Notes under the pieces: generated by a model
Database searches by the model: none
What the model was told of the DNA's origin: nothing
What the model saw: only the letters and a program-made list of their open reading frames with translations
From: Oscillospiraceae bacterium
GTDB lineage: Bacteria > Bacillota > Clostridia > Oscillospirales > CAG-272
Length of the DNA stretch: 37,441 bases
NCBI GenBank assembly: GCA_015063485.1
Contig: SVUA01000015.1
Location: 1 to 37,441 of the forward strand
Reading direction: 5' to 3'
In this document: positions 24,940 through 33,600 of the stretch, piece after piece
Layout: every line of letters begins with the position of its first letter
Numbering within the stretch: position 1 is the stretch's first letter
Program-made: the position numbers and the translations under genes

Positions 24940-25974
24940 TTAAAGAAGAAGAGAGAGAATAAATACGAAAGCGAAAGCCGCGAGAGCAGCCGCTACGCCC
25001 GTGTTAAGAAAGATGTTGGCGACCTTGTGCTCATTCGGAGGAGGAAGGATGCCCGAGTCGAGCGAGTGCTTTTTGCGAGCCTTGATAAGCAGTACCGCAC
25101 CGACTATGACCGCTGTGTACGTAAATACTTCATAGAGGGCTAAAAGCATAAGAGGCTGAACGTAAGGTAGGAGAGCATCGGGAGCGGTTTGTCCTGTGGC
25201 TGCCATATCATTAAGGATCTCCGCGAGCTTATCAAGATCGAGCTTTGTAATAAGCCACGGCGCAAAAACTCCGCCAAGCAGATTCATTATAAAGTGGAAG
25301 GTTATTGTGTGTATAAGCTTTCCCGTCTTTACGTAAATAAGGGCGAGTATAAGACCGACGCCAAAGGCGTAGAAGAATTGGAAGAAGTTTCCGTGGCAAA
25401 GTCCGAATATTACGGAAGAAAGAACTATCGCGTATCCTTCACCGAGGGGAAGCAGATGACTGCAAAGTATTTTGCGGAAAACTATCTCCTCAAGAATAGG
25501 CGCGAGAATGGCGATAAATATAAGATTTACCCACCATGGAACGTTTTCGGTCATCGTCGCAACGGGATTTGTCTGTTGTCTGCCCATCATCATTTCAAAC
25601 CAAACGATTATCACTTGAGACAGATAATTTCCAAGTGTCATCATGGTTACTGTGCAGCAAAGACCGCCCCACCAACCTTTTGCGCCGAGAGGCGCGGAGA
25701 GGGGATCTACCGCGGGCAGACGCGAGATCATCTTTATAAATATGGGAACTGCCACAAGGTAGATGGGGATAAGATTGAGTATCGAGGATATGATAACGTT
25801 TTCAAACATCCACGGCGCTAACATAGAAATGATAATAGAAAGCGCAATGCTCGCGACATATTGAATAACTACGAGAGCGAATACGGCAAAGCCTATCGTT
25901 GAAAAATATTTTTTAGTATCTGTTTCGGACAAATAACCTGTTGCGGGATCAATGTTAAATTTTATCTTGTTCAA
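24940..25974 (-). CDS. CPBP-family intramembrane protease-like protein
   Basis: 344 residues from a TTG start (SD AAAGGTGG eight bases upstream; a GTG at 25986 lies inside that SD). About eight hydrophobic segments. The Abi/CAAX-protease motifs are present: EEIVFR (about 160), FGLCHGNFFQF with conserved His (about 192) and HTITFHFIMN (about 224). These form the di-metal-like glutamyl site of the Rce1-type family. In bacteria such proteins act in peptide processing, bacteriocin immunity or unknown roles. Here it lies between mreD and PBP2 in the elongasome operon, so a link to wall synthesis is possible but unproven. Confidence 0.88.
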   Translation of the reverse strand: MNKIKFNIDPATGYLSETDTKKYFSTIGFAVFALVVIQYVASIALSIIISMLAPWMFENVIISSILNLIPIYLVAVPIFIKMISRLPAVDPLSAPLGAKGWWGGLCCTVTMMTLGNYLSQVIIVWFEMMMGRQQTNPVATMTENVPWWVNLIFIAILAPILEEIVFRKILCSHLLPLGEGYAIVLSSVIFGLCHGNFFQFFYAFGVGLILALIYVKTGKLIHTITFHFIMNLLGGVFAPWLITKLDLDKLAEILNDMAATGQTAPDALLPYVQPLMLLALYEVFTYTAVIVGAVLLIKARKKHSLDSGILPPPNEHKVANIFLNTGVAAALAAFAFVFILSLLL

Positions 25975-26005
25975 AATTATAACCACCTTTCAAAAGAAAG
26001 CTGCC

Positions 26006-26557
26006 TCAAAAGCTGAAGCGGCTTCGGGATTTCACGGGAATAACGCAAAGCTTCACTATGGGGTAAAGAGGGATACAAAGTACCGCCGTTACTATTATCT
26101 CGGGCAAAACAAGTGACGCGAGGATCGAGAGCGGCGGCACTGAATGGAGCTTCAGACAAACGCAGAGCGTTGTATACACTGCTCTTAATGCAAGCGCGGG
26201 AATAAGCAAGCATAAAAACGAAAGGAATCTCGGAAGCATTTTACAAGCGATAGAGCCGAGTATAACGGCGCAGACGAGATAAAACAGAGCGGAAAAGGAA
26301 AAGCTTCCCGTACTTCCGAGCGCGTCTGTTACAAATCCCGCGGCAATTCCTACTGCCGCTGCCGATCTTATCGAATCAAGCAGAGATACCGCGAGAACTA
26401 TACCGATAACGAGGTCGGGTGTTGCGGGGCATATCTTAAGACCCGCAAAAAACGAGCATTGTGCGCTTGATATAAGCAGAATGAGTATTCCATATATTAT
26501 AACGCGTTTTATAAGCTCGGGGCGAATTCCGCGGGTATTCGTGTTACGGATAGTCAT
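26006..26557 (-). CDS. mreD: Rod shape-determining membrane protein MreD
   Basis: 183 residues with five or six hydrophobic segments (VIIYGILILLISSAQCSFFA; DLVIGIVLAVSLLDSI; SAAAVGIAAGFVTDALGS; FYLVCAVILGSIAC). AAGFVTDALGS matches the conserved MreD GLxxDxxS region. Its start overlaps the mreC stop by four bases (ATGA), so translation is coupled. It links MreB filaments to the membrane synthesis complex. Family assignment rests on topology and position. Confidence 0.88.
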   Translation of the reverse strand: MTIRNTNTRGIRPELIKRVIIYGILILLISSAQCSFFAGLKICPATPDLVIGIVLAVSLLDSIRSAAAVGIAAGFVTDALGSTGSFSFSALFYLVCAVILGSIACKMLPRFLSFLCLLIPALALRAVYTTLCVCLKLHSVPPLSILASLVLPEIIVTAVLCIPLYPIVKLCVIPVKSRSRFSF

Positions 26558-27414
26558 TTGCTATTACCGCCTTCCGTTTGCCCTACGTATCCGCAGATAA
26601 CTACGAGCTTATCGTATTCGTTCGTGTCCGTGAAGTCTATCGCTGGAGTTATCTCCGCTATAAGCGTACGGCTTGCTTCGTCCGCAGTTATAGAGCTTAT
26701 AGAGCCAAGCAAAAGTCCTGCGGGATATATGCTACCCTCTCCGCTCGTATAAACTTTGTCTCCAACACGGATATCCGAGGCAGCCTCGATATACGTCATA
26801 CGGCATTTTCCGCCGCTTCGCAGTTCAAGATCGCCCTCAACTACACCCGTAGCTCCCGTTCTGTCGGTATAAGCGCCGACGGAGGTAGCTGTTTCAACCA
26901 CCGTCATAACACGGCACCAATCAAGTCCGACCTCGCTCACGTATCCGAAAAGACCTTCGGGAGCGATGACGGGCATATTTTTCTTTATTCCGTGAACTTT
27001 TCCGCGGTCAAGTGTGAGAACGGTAGAAAAGTTTCCTGCTTCGCGCGCGATTATGCGGGCATCGGTCAGGGTAAATTCGGGGTGCTCGTTATGGAAATTA
27101 AGGTATTTTTTAAGCCATTCGTTTTCGTTTTGCACGACCTCCGCGTTATACGGAGAGGACTTGAGGGCTTCAAGCTCCTCTTTGAGCTTTTGATTTTCAG
27201 CCTTCAGCTCGTCGTATTCGGTGAATATATCGGTAAAGCCATTCACAGCTTCCGATATTTGCGTTCCACACCAAGCAAAAGGCTTTGAGACGGTAACGAC
27301 GGCGCTTCTGAGAATGTCCGTACGTCCGACCGCCGCAAGAATTGACGGAACGAGCACGAGTATAAGCGCGATAACGAGACATACGATGAAAAATTTAGAT
27401 CTCAGGAATTTCAT
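26554..27414 (-). CDS. mreC: Rod shape-determining protein MreC
   Basis: 286 residues: one N-terminal membrane anchor (FFIVCLVIALILVLVPSILA), a coiled coil about 65-95 (EYDELKAENQKLKEELEALK) and a beta-rich extracellular domain with ARIIAREAGNFSTVLTLDRG, GLFGYVSEVG, VYTSGEGSIYPAGLLLG as in MreC. It scaffolds PBP2/RodA outside the membrane. The four-base overlap with the upstream LRR protein and with mreD shows tight operon coupling. Confidence 0.93.
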   Translation of the reverse strand: MKFLRSKFFIVCLVIALILVLVPSILAAVGRTDILRSAVVTVSKPFAWCGTQISEAVNGFTDIFTEYDELKAENQKLKEELEALKSSPYNAEVVQNENEWLKKYLNFHNEHPEFTLTDARIIAREAGNFSTVLTLDRGKVHGIKKNMPVIAPEGLFGYVSEVGLDWCRVMTVVETATSVGAYTDRTGATGVVEGDLELRSGGKCRMTYIEAASDIRVGDKVYTSGEGSIYPAGLLLGSISSITADEASRTLIAEITPAIDFTDTNEYDKLVVICGYVGQTEGGNSK

Positions 27415-28013
27415 TTCGCGACGTCCTCCTTTTTCTTTTCGGAGAAGGGAACGTCAAAAACCAGATCAAAACGTGAAAGGTCTTCTTCAACAGTTATCTT
27501 ATCAAAGTCGCTTTGGCTACGTTCGAAAATGATCGTATTCAAGGTCTCGCAACCGTTAAACGCGCCTTTTTCTATAAAAGTAACCGTTCTTGGAATATAA
27601 AGTCTTTCAAGCTCGGTATTTTTTTTGCTCACTAACGCGCCGCTTGCAATCTCGGTAACGTCGTACCACATAAGTCTTGCGGGGACGAAAGCGTCTGCCG
27701 TGCTTATTGATCTCACGGCTCGTATAGCTGTGACTCTCAAATTTGCGCGAGATACGACGCAAGCGATCCCAAGAGAACGTCTTAATTCGTCGCGGCTAAA
27801 ATAAACGTAAATGATAGCAAGAGTTATCGCCACGCATATTCCGACGATAACGTCGGCAATGATGGCAACGGCAATCGTTGCCGCGGCGACTATCGCGCAC
27901 AAAATAATCAGCTGGAGATAAAAGCTGTTGAATTTTTGGTATTTTTTCGCAAATTTCTCATTAGGGGTCAACGTGACCGCATTTTCGCTATTCACTTTTT
28001 CAAAGTCGTTCAT
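27411..28013 (-). CDS. Membrane protein with one BspA-type leucine-rich repeat, between mreB and mreC
   Basis: 200 residues. A hydrophilic start (1-30) is followed by two membrane segments forming a hairpin (about 31-53 and 55-72), then a soluble C-terminal part. Residues 115-165 match an LRR_5/BspA-like unit (LYIPRTVTFIEKGAFNGCET, LNTIIFE). The last 35 residues are charged (SEKKKEDVAK). AGGAGG lies before the ATG, and its stop overlaps the mreC start by four bases, so it is translated with the elongasome. mreB and mreC are normally adjacent; this insertion is unusual. With both ends on the same side the LRR part is probably cytoplasmic. Function unknown. Confidence 0.82.
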   Translation of the reverse strand: MNDFEKVNSENAVTLTPNEKFAKKYQKFNSFYLQLIILCAIVAAATIAVAIIADVIVGICVAITLAIIYVYFSRDELRRSLGIACVVSRANLRVTAIRAVRSISTADAFVPARLMWYDVTEIASGALVSKKNTELERLYIPRTVTFIEKGAFNGCETLNTIIFERSQSDFDKITVEEDLSRFDLVFDVPFSEKKKEDVAK

Positions 28014-28045
28014 GTGACCTCCTTAATAGATCTATAAAAATTTTA

Positions 28046-29053
28046 TCAGCGTCCGCGGTATTTCAGAAGCGAGCCGAATTCGTCCTCGGTTTCTATTACT
28101 CGCAATATTCCCGCGCAAACACTTTCAAGCGGTCGCTTTGCAACCTTTACGCGCAGACCCATGCGATCCTCGATAAGCTTTTCTATGCCTCTGGTCAGCG
28201 CTCCGCCGCCCGTAAGAACTATTCCGTAATCGTAAATGTCCGACGAAAGCTCGGGTGGGGTTTGCTCAAGCGTTGCGTTTATAGCGCGTATTATATGTTC
28301 AAGATTTTCGGACATCGCCTCGCGGATCTCTCCCGAGGTAACTCTTATTATTGAACCGAGTCCGTTGCGGAGATTCCTTCCGCAGACCTCCATATCTCCT
28401 ACGTCAAACGATGGGTGGGCAGAGCCTATTTTCAGCTTGAGATCCTCCGCTGTCGTGCTTCCTATAAGCGTACCGCGTGTGATTCGAAGATATTTTATTA
28501 TGGATTCGTCAAGGCGGTTGCCCGCGGTGCGCAAGGATTTCGTAGTTGCGATCCCGCCAAGACTTATGACCGCGACCTCTGTTGTGCCTCCGCCGATATC
28601 TACTATCATGCTGCCGCGTGCCCGTTCAACTCGGATACCCGTGCCGAGAGCTGCCGCCATCGGTTCGTCTATAAGCGCGACAGAACGCGCTCCCGCCTCA
28701 AAGAGTGCTTCCTCAAGCGCACGTTTCGAGACCTCGGTAACGCCGTAAGGAATACTCGCTATTACGGACGGGCGGCTGAAGAAGGAGATAACTCCCGCCT
28801 CCTCAAAGAAGATACGGAGCATTTTTGCCGTTGCGTCGGGGTCTGCTATCACGCCCTCTTGCATTGGACGGATCGTAACGATACCCTCGGGCGTTTTTCC
28901 GAGCATATTGCGCGCCTTTTGACCCAGAGCCACTACCTCGCGGCTCGTCTTGCTTATAGCCACGACAGACGGGCATTGCATAAATCCCGGTTTGCCCTTG
29001 AGGCACATTAGAGTATTTGCAGTACCGAGGTCGATACCGACTATCTTTGCCAT
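28046..29053 (-). CDS. mreB: Rod shape-determining actin-like protein MreB
   Basis: 335 residues, full length. Actin-fold signatures: phosphate 1 IGIDLGTANTLMCLKG-like start (KIVGIDLGTANTLMCL), VIASIPYGVTEVSKRAL, phosphate 2 IVDIGGGTTEVAVISLGG, and adenosine LTGGGALTRGIEKL. It forms membrane-bound filaments that guide lateral wall synthesis. AAAGGAG lies 11 bases before the ATG. It follows maf and precedes the LRR protein and mreC. Confidence 0.97.
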   Translation of the reverse strand: MAKIVGIDLGTANTLMCLKGKPGFMQCPSVVAISKTSREVVALGQKARNMLGKTPEGIVTIRPMQEGVIADPDATAKMLRIFFEEAGVISFFSRPSVIASIPYGVTEVSKRALEEALFEAGARSVALIDEPMAAALGTGIRVERARGSMIVDIGGGTTEVAVISLGGIATTKSLRTAGNRLDESIIKYLRITRGTLIGSTTAEDLKLKIGSAHPSFDVGDMEVCGRNLRNGLGSIIRVTSGEIREAMSENLEHIIRAINATLEQTPPELSSDIYDYGIVLTGGGALTRGIEKLIEDRMGLRVKVAKRPLESVCAGILRVIETEDEFGSLLKYRGR

Positions 29054-29097
29054 AATGACGCACGCTCCTTTCTTTGAGTTTATATTATAGAGTCATA

Positions 29098-29703
29098 TCA
29101 AACGTTAAATTGAGTTAATTCCTTGCCCGTAACCTCATAAAAGAGGTTTGCAAGGCAATTTGTCGGAAGACCGACGACTCCGAAATAACAGCCGTCTATT
29201 CCCGATATCCATCTTGAGAACGCACCTTGTATCCCGTATGCTCCCGCTTTGTCCATAGGGTCGCCGCTGTCAACGTATCTTTCTATCTCGATTTGCGGTA
29301 TATCGTCAACGCGTACGAACGTTTCTGAGTGGTTAGTGGTCGTGATCCCGTTAACGGTAACTCCTACTCCCGTGATAACGCTGTGCGTTTTGCCGCTTAA
29401 TTTTTTTATCATTCTTATAGCATCGTCTCGGCTCTTTGGCTTTCCGAGTATTTCACCGTCGCATACCACTATCGTGTCTGCCGACAGAATAACGCTGTCC
29501 TTTTTATCGGTCAGGGCGTACGCCGCCTGACCTTTACGCCGTGCAAGTTCCTCGGCGAAAGCAAAGGGCTCTCGTATATCGCAGGATTCATCTGTGTCTG
29601 CCACAAGTATCGAAAACTGTACGCCTAACGAAGAAAGTATTTCCTTTCGTCTCGGTGAGGCTGACGCAAGAATGATAGAGTCTGTATTCGTATCTTTATC
29701 CAT
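29098..29703 (-). CDS. maf: Maf-family nucleotide pyrophosphatase
   Basis: 201 residues. The N-terminus (IILASASPRRKEILSSLGVQ) and the SADTIVVCDGEILGKP, SGKTHSVITGV and GSAGAYGIQG-like (DKAGAYGIQGAF) motifs define Maf. These proteins hydrolyse non-canonical nucleoside triphosphates, and maf-mreB adjacency is common in Firmicutes. It is the first gene of the operon behind the promoter at 29771-29799. Confidence 0.94.
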   Translation of the reverse strand: MDKDTNTDSIILASASPRRKEILSSLGVQFSILVADTDESCDIREPFAFAEELARRKGQAAYALTDKKDSVILSADTIVVCDGEILGKPKSRDDAIRMIKKLSGKTHSVITGVGVTVNGITTTNHSETFVRVDDIPQIEIERYVDSGDPMDKAGAYGIQGAFSRWISGIDGCYFGVVGLPTNCLANLFYEVTGKELTQFNV

Positions 29704-29770
29704 AGCGTGTTTTGCGCTCCGTCTTCTAAAAATGAGTATAAATTGCCATTATGCATAATAATTCATTATT

Positions 29771-29799
29771 ATTATAACACATCAAGCTGAACTTTGCAA
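29771..29799 (-). promoter_or_regulatory. Promoter of the maf-mre-PBP2 operon
   Basis: On the minus strand, TTGCAA (29794-29799), 17-base spacer and TATAAT (29771-29776), about 68 bases before the maf start. Confidence 0.75.
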
Positions 29800-29869
29800 G
29801 AAACTTTCGCTAATATTCATAATAATTATAATATTTTTCTTATTAACGTCACAAAAAAGACGTACTCTA

Positions 29870-29898
29870 TTGAAAATTTTTGAGTTTTATGATATACT
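29870..29898 (+). promoter_or_regulatory. Promoter of birA-tmk
   Basis: TTGAAA (29870-29875), 17-base spacer, TATACT (29893-29898), 34 bases before the birA start; divergent from the maf promoter. Confidence 0.75.
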
Positions 29899-29931
29899 TG
29901 ATCTGTAATTATAGATTTCAGGGAGGCGTAA

Positions 29932-30714
29932 ATGCATAATTTTGACTTTGACCGTCTTGACGTGAAGATCATATCAGAACGCCTTGCCTCTGTTCCCGTC
30001 GACGTATGCGTGTTTTCCGAGATAGATTCAACGAATAACGAGGCGAAGCGCAGAGCTCTTGACGGGGTCGATAAGCCCGTCTTGATAATATCAGAAAAGC
30101 AGAGCGCGGGACGCGGAAGAATGGGCAGAAGCTTTTATTCTCCCGAGGGTACGGGACTTTATATGTCGCTTTTGCTTTCGGTAGACGGCGGATTTCAGAA
30201 TACCGTCGGGATAACGAGTGCTGCCGCCGTGGCTGCGGTAAGAGCGATACGAAATGTCTGCGGCGTGGAAACGGGAATAAAGTGGGTAAACGATATCTAT
30301 TTTGAAAACAAAAAGATAGCGGGAATATTGGCGGAATCATTTTCGGTCGGAGAAAGGTTTTTTACGGTAATAGGTATCGGGGTCAATATGTATACTACCG
30401 AATTTCCCGAAGAGCTTTATGAGATAGCAGGCTCGATAATGGCTAAAAAAGGCAGTCGTTCAGAACTTGCGGGAGCTATTACCGAGGAGCTGGTAAAGCT
30501 TATATACGGTTTGCCAAACAGAGATTTCATGAGCGAGTACAGAGATAGCTCGATCGTTTTGGGTAAGGCGGTGACCTTTATCGAAAACGGGCAAAGCTTC
30601 AGCGGCATTGCGGAGAGCATTTCCGATGACGGCGCGCTGACGGTAGTTCTTGAAAACGGAGATAAACACGTACTGAAAAGCGGAGAGATATCTCTGCGGG
30701 TAAAACAACGATAA
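29932..30714 (+). CDS. birA: Biotin-protein ligase (monofunctional)
   Basis: 260 residues. Starts with a short lead-in, then EIDSTNNEAKRRA, SAGRGRMGRSF (biotinyl-5'-AMP loop), GTGLYMSLLL, GIKWVNDIYFENKKIAGIL with catalytic Lys, and GIGVNMYTTEFP. The C-terminal SH3-like domain covers about 215-258. The N-terminal HTH found in bifunctional BirA is missing, so it should not act as a repressor. It attaches biotin to carboxylase carrier proteins. GGGAGG precedes the ATG; tmk follows after 19 bases. Confidence 0.94.
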   Translation: MHNFDFDRLDVKIISERLASVPVDVCVFSEIDSTNNEAKRRALDGVDKPVLIISEKQSAGRGRMGRSFYSPEGTGLYMSLLLSVDGGFQNTVGITSAAAVAAVRAIRNVCGVETGIKWVNDIYFENKKIAGILAESFSVGERFFTVIGIGVNMYTTEFPEELYEIAGSIMAKKGSRSELAGAITEELVKLIYGLPNRDFMSEYRDSSIVLGKAVTFIENGQSFSGIAESISDDGALTVVLENGDKHVLKSGEISLRVKQR

Positions 30715-30733
30715 TAAAAAGGAAGATTTTGAT

Positions 30734-31354
30734 ATGTCAAAAGGACGATTTATAGTTTTTGAGGGAATAGACGGAAGCGGAAAGACGACACAGGTACAGC
30801 TTCTCGCGGATTTTTTGAGAGAGCAGGGGATAGAGACGGTCGTTACCGCAGAGCCGACTGCTCTGCCCACGGGAAAGGAGCTGCGAGCGGCTCTTTCGGG
30901 AAAAGAAAAAAAGAGCGAGTGCGAAATGGCTGCGCTTTTCGTGCTTGACCGTATCGCGCATAATAACGATAAAGAGAACGGAATACGCGCTCTCGTTGAG
31001 AAAGGCGCGTACGTTATTTGCGACAGATATTATTATTCTACGCTTGCGTATCAAGGAATGTCTACTGATTATTCATGGGTAAAAAAAATGAATCTTGCGT
31101 GTCCCGATATTATGAGACCCGACCTTTGTATATATCTCGACCTTTTGCCCGAGCAGAGCCTTGAGCGAATAAGACGCGGAAGAGAATCGACCGAGATATA
31201 TGAGACCGAGGAGATCCTCGCACGTGTAAGAAATACGTTTTTGACCGTTATCAACGATCTGAAAAAAACCGATAATATCGCCGTTATTGACGCTTATCGT
31301 CCAATTAATGCCATAGCAGAGGACATAAAGCACGCTATCGGTGAGCTAAATTAA
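30734..31354 (+). CDS. tmk: Thymidylate kinase
   Basis: 206 residues. P-loop FEGIDGSGKTTQ (9-20), then AEPTALPTG for the DRY/EPxxxPxG region, ICDRYYYSTLAYQG with the DR(Y/F) motif, and a lid segment RIRRGRESTEIYE. It phosphorylates dTMP to dTDP. AAGGAAG lies before the ATG, 19 bases after birA, so the two are co-transcribed. The usual downstream partner holB is not next door. Confidence 0.95.
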   Translation: MSKGRFIVFEGIDGSGKTTQVQLLADFLREQGIETVVTAEPTALPTGKELRAALSGKEKKSECEMAALFVLDRIAHNNDKENGIRALVEKGAYVICDRYYYSTLAYQGMSTDYSWVKKMNLACPDIMRPDLCIYLDLLPEQSLERIRRGRESTEIYETEEILARVRNTFLTVINDLKKTDNIAVIDAYRPINAIAEDIKHAIGELN

Positions 31355-31394
31355 GAATATAGCAATAATTGTCTTTAAAAATCGGGTTTTTGAC

Positions 31395-31423
31395 TTGAAA
31401 AAGGCAATAAATTGCCGTATAAT
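31395..31423 (+). promoter_or_regulatory. Promoter with palindrome inside its spacer
   Basis: TTGAAA (31395-31400) and TATAAT (31418-31423) are 17 bases apart. Nearly the whole spacer is the perfect palindrome GGCAATAAATTGCC (31403-31416). A repressor bound there would block polymerase directly. It controls the isomerase-oxidoreductase operon. Confidence 0.65.
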
Positions 31424-31460
31424 AAAACTAAACCAATTTTAATTTAGGAGGTAAGTACCA

Positions 31461-32276
31461 ATGGCACTTCCAGTAGCAGTTCAGGTCTATTCCGTTCGTG
31501 AGGACGCAAAGGCAGATCTTCGCGGAACACTTGAAAAAATCAAAGAAATGGGTTATGACGGCGTTGAATTTGCAGGTCTGTACGGAAACGATCCCAAAGA
31601 GATCAAGAAGATGTGTGAGGAGATAGGACTTATTCCGATCTCGGCTCACGTTCCTTATCGCGATATGATCAAAGACCCCGAGGGCGTTCTTGCTGATTAC
31701 GCGACTATCGGCTGTAAGTTCGTAGCAGTTCCTTATCTTATTCCCGAGGACCGTCCCGGAACAGAGGGCTTCCCCGAGGTAATAAAGAATGTTAAGATCC
31801 TTGGCGAGACCGCTAATAAGCTTGGAATGACCTTGCTTTACCACAATCACGATTTTGAATTTATCAAGCTTGACGGTAAGTACGCGCTTGATATCCTTTA
31901 CGAAGAGGTTTCCGCAGACCTTCTTCAGACCGAGCTTGACACCTGTTGGGTAAATGTCGGCGGCGAGAATCCTTCCGAGTACGTAAAGAAATATACAGGA
32001 CGCGCTCCTGTTGTTCACCTCAAGGACTTCTTCGGTGAAAAATCCGAGGATATGTACGAGCTTATCGGTATCGAGAAGAAAGCTCCCAAGCGTCCCAGTA
32101 ACTTTGAGTTCCGCCCCGTTGGAAGCGGACTTCAGGATTTCCCCTCTATCCTCAAGGCATCTGAGGAAGCAGGCGCTACTTGGGTAGTTGTTGAGCAGGA
32201 TAATCCTTCTATGGGTCTTACTCCCATGGAGAGCATCGCAAAGAGCAGAGAATATCTCAAAACTCTTGGATATTAA
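31461..32276 (+). CDS. Sugar phosphate isomerase/epimerase, IolE-like TIM barrel
   Basis: 271 residues. TIM-barrel signatures include VQVYSVREDAKADLRGTLEK, MGYDGVEFAGLYG, PISAHVPYRDM, TLLYHNHDFEF (His and Glu/Asp metal ligands), ELDTCWVNVGGE, VVHLKDFFGE and WVVVEQDNPS. These match the IolE/YcjR-type family. AGGAGG lies eight to nine bases before the ATG. Codons are strongly biased to C-ending choices (aac, ttc), suggesting high expression. It precedes a Gfo/Idh/MocA dehydrogenase after 39 bases, a common pairing in sugar or inositol catabolism. Substrate unknown. Confidence 0.9.
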   Translation: MALPVAVQVYSVREDAKADLRGTLEKIKEMGYDGVEFAGLYGNDPKEIKKMCEEIGLIPISAHVPYRDMIKDPEGVLADYATIGCKFVAVPYLIPEDRPGTEGFPEVIKNVKILGETANKLGMTLLYHNHDFEFIKLDGKYALDILYEEVSADLLQTELDTCWVNVGGENPSEYVKKYTGRAPVVHLKDFFGEKSEDMYELIGIEKKAPKRPSNFEFRPVGSGLQDFPSILKASEEAGATWVVVEQDNPSMGLTPMESIAKSREYLKTLGY

Positions 32277-32315
32277 TTAAAAAATAAAAAATAAAATAAA
32301 CGGAGGATTTTACCA

Positions 32316-33497
32316 ATGGCAGATAAGTCTATGGAAGGTCTTAACGATTTTACCGCGAAGGACGATGCGGCAGTCGTTGACACCGGCAAAAAAATGAGAA
32401 TAGGTATCATTGGATGTGGTTGGATAGCAGAATCACATATGAAGTCATACCTTAAACAGCCCGATGTAGAGATCGTTGCGGGCGCAGATCTTGTTCCCGG
32501 CAAGGCAAAGGCATTTATGGAGAAGTTCGGGGTTGAGGGCGCAAAGACCGAGTACGCATCTCACAAGGAGATGCTTGAGGACAAGAGCCTCAATCTTGAC
32601 GCGGTTTCTATCTGTACTTATAACCGTCAGCACGCACAGCCCGCTATCGACGCGCTCAACGCTGGCGTACACGTACTTCTCGAGAAGCCCTTTACCGTTA
32701 CTCTCGATGAGGCAGTAGCAGTAATGAAGGCTGAAAAGGCAAGCGGAAAGGTTCTTTCTATCGGCTTCCAGCCCAGAATGAACGAGAACATGAAGCAGAT
32801 CAAGAAGATCGTTGAATCGGGCGAGCTTGGACAGATCTACTACATTCAGACAGGTGGCGGACGCCGCCGCGGTATCCCGACTCCTTTCGGTACGACCTTT
32901 ATCGAGGACAAGACCGCAGGTATCGGTGCTCTCGGTGATATCGGTTGCTACTCTCTCGATATGGTTCTCAACGCTATCGGTTATCCGAAGCCTTTGACTG
33001 TTTCGGGTTACAAGTCCGCATTCTTCGGAACCGATCCCAAGTACTCGGGATATAAGAACGGTAAGGGCGAAGAATATTCAAAGCTCTTCGGCGTTGATGA
33101 TTTCGCAGCTGCTTTCGTACGTCTCGAGGGTGGAATCATCCTTGACTTCAGAATAGCATGGGCTATGAACCTCGACACTCCCGGTGACACGATCATCATG
33201 GGTACAAAGGGAAGCCTTAGAATCCCCTCGACTGAGTGCTGGAACGGCGACGTCGGCGGAGCTATGAAGATCTACCACGAGGTAGCAGGACTTCAGACTG
33301 AGACCGAGATCCCGATCCTTCAGCAGAAAGTGGGATTGTTTGATCTTAAGATCCGTACCTTCCTTGACGCATGCAAGAACGGAACTCCTGCTCCCGTACC
33401 GTCAAGTCAGATCCTTTACAATCAGGCTATTATCGACGGTATCGCAAAGTCTGCTGCGGCAGGTCGCGAGGTCGAGATCGTTATCCCTGAGATCTAA
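32316..33497 (+). CDS. Gfo/Idh/MocA-family oxidoreductase
   Basis: 393 residues. After a 25-residue lead (MADKSMEGLNDFTAKDDAAV) comes the NAD(P) motif MRIGIIGCGWIAESH. Later VLLEKPFTVTLDEA carries the conserved EKP lysine, and ALGDIGCYSLDMVLNAIGYP holds the active-site DxG region, with Tyr where many members have His, as in the glucose-fructose oxidoreductase branch. GGAGG lies nine bases before the ATG, supporting the long start. Same strongly biased codon use as the upstream gene. It probably oxidises or epimerises a sugar together with the isomerase. A terminator follows. Confidence 0.92.
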   Translation: MADKSMEGLNDFTAKDDAAVVDTGKKMRIGIIGCGWIAESHMKSYLKQPDVEIVAGADLVPGKAKAFMEKFGVEGAKTEYASHKEMLEDKSLNLDAVSICTYNRQHAQPAIDALNAGVHVLLEKPFTVTLDEAVAVMKAEKASGKVLSIGFQPRMNENMKQIKKIVESGELGQIYYIQTGGGRRRGIPTPFGTTFIEDKTAGIGALGDIGCYSLDMVLNAIGYPKPLTVSGYKSAFFGTDPKYSGYKNGKGEEYSKLFGVDDFAAAFVRLEGGIILDFRIAWAMNLDTPGDTIIMGTKGSLRIPSTECWNGDVGGAMKIYHEVAGLQTETEIPILQQKVGLFDLKIRTFLDACKNGTPAPVPSSQILYNQAIIDGIAKSAAAGREVEIVIPEI

Positions 33498-33528
33498 GCT
33501 GAATAAAAACCTATTACAAAATAGGAAA

Positions 33529-33563
33529 AGGGCAGAGTATGTGTTACATTCTCTGCCTTATTT
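33529..33563 (+). terminator. Terminator after the oxidoreductase
   Basis: GGCAGAGTATG and CATTCTCTGCC pair with one mismatch, followed by TTATTTT; AAAAG on the left. Confidence 0.78.
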
Positions 33564-33600
33564 TAGTTGATTTAGTTGAAAATCTCTGAAGTTTTTTTAT

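Noticed and set aside
28236-28748. 170-codon plus-strand frame inside mreB
   Set aside because: Antisense shadow of a certain gene; no start signals.
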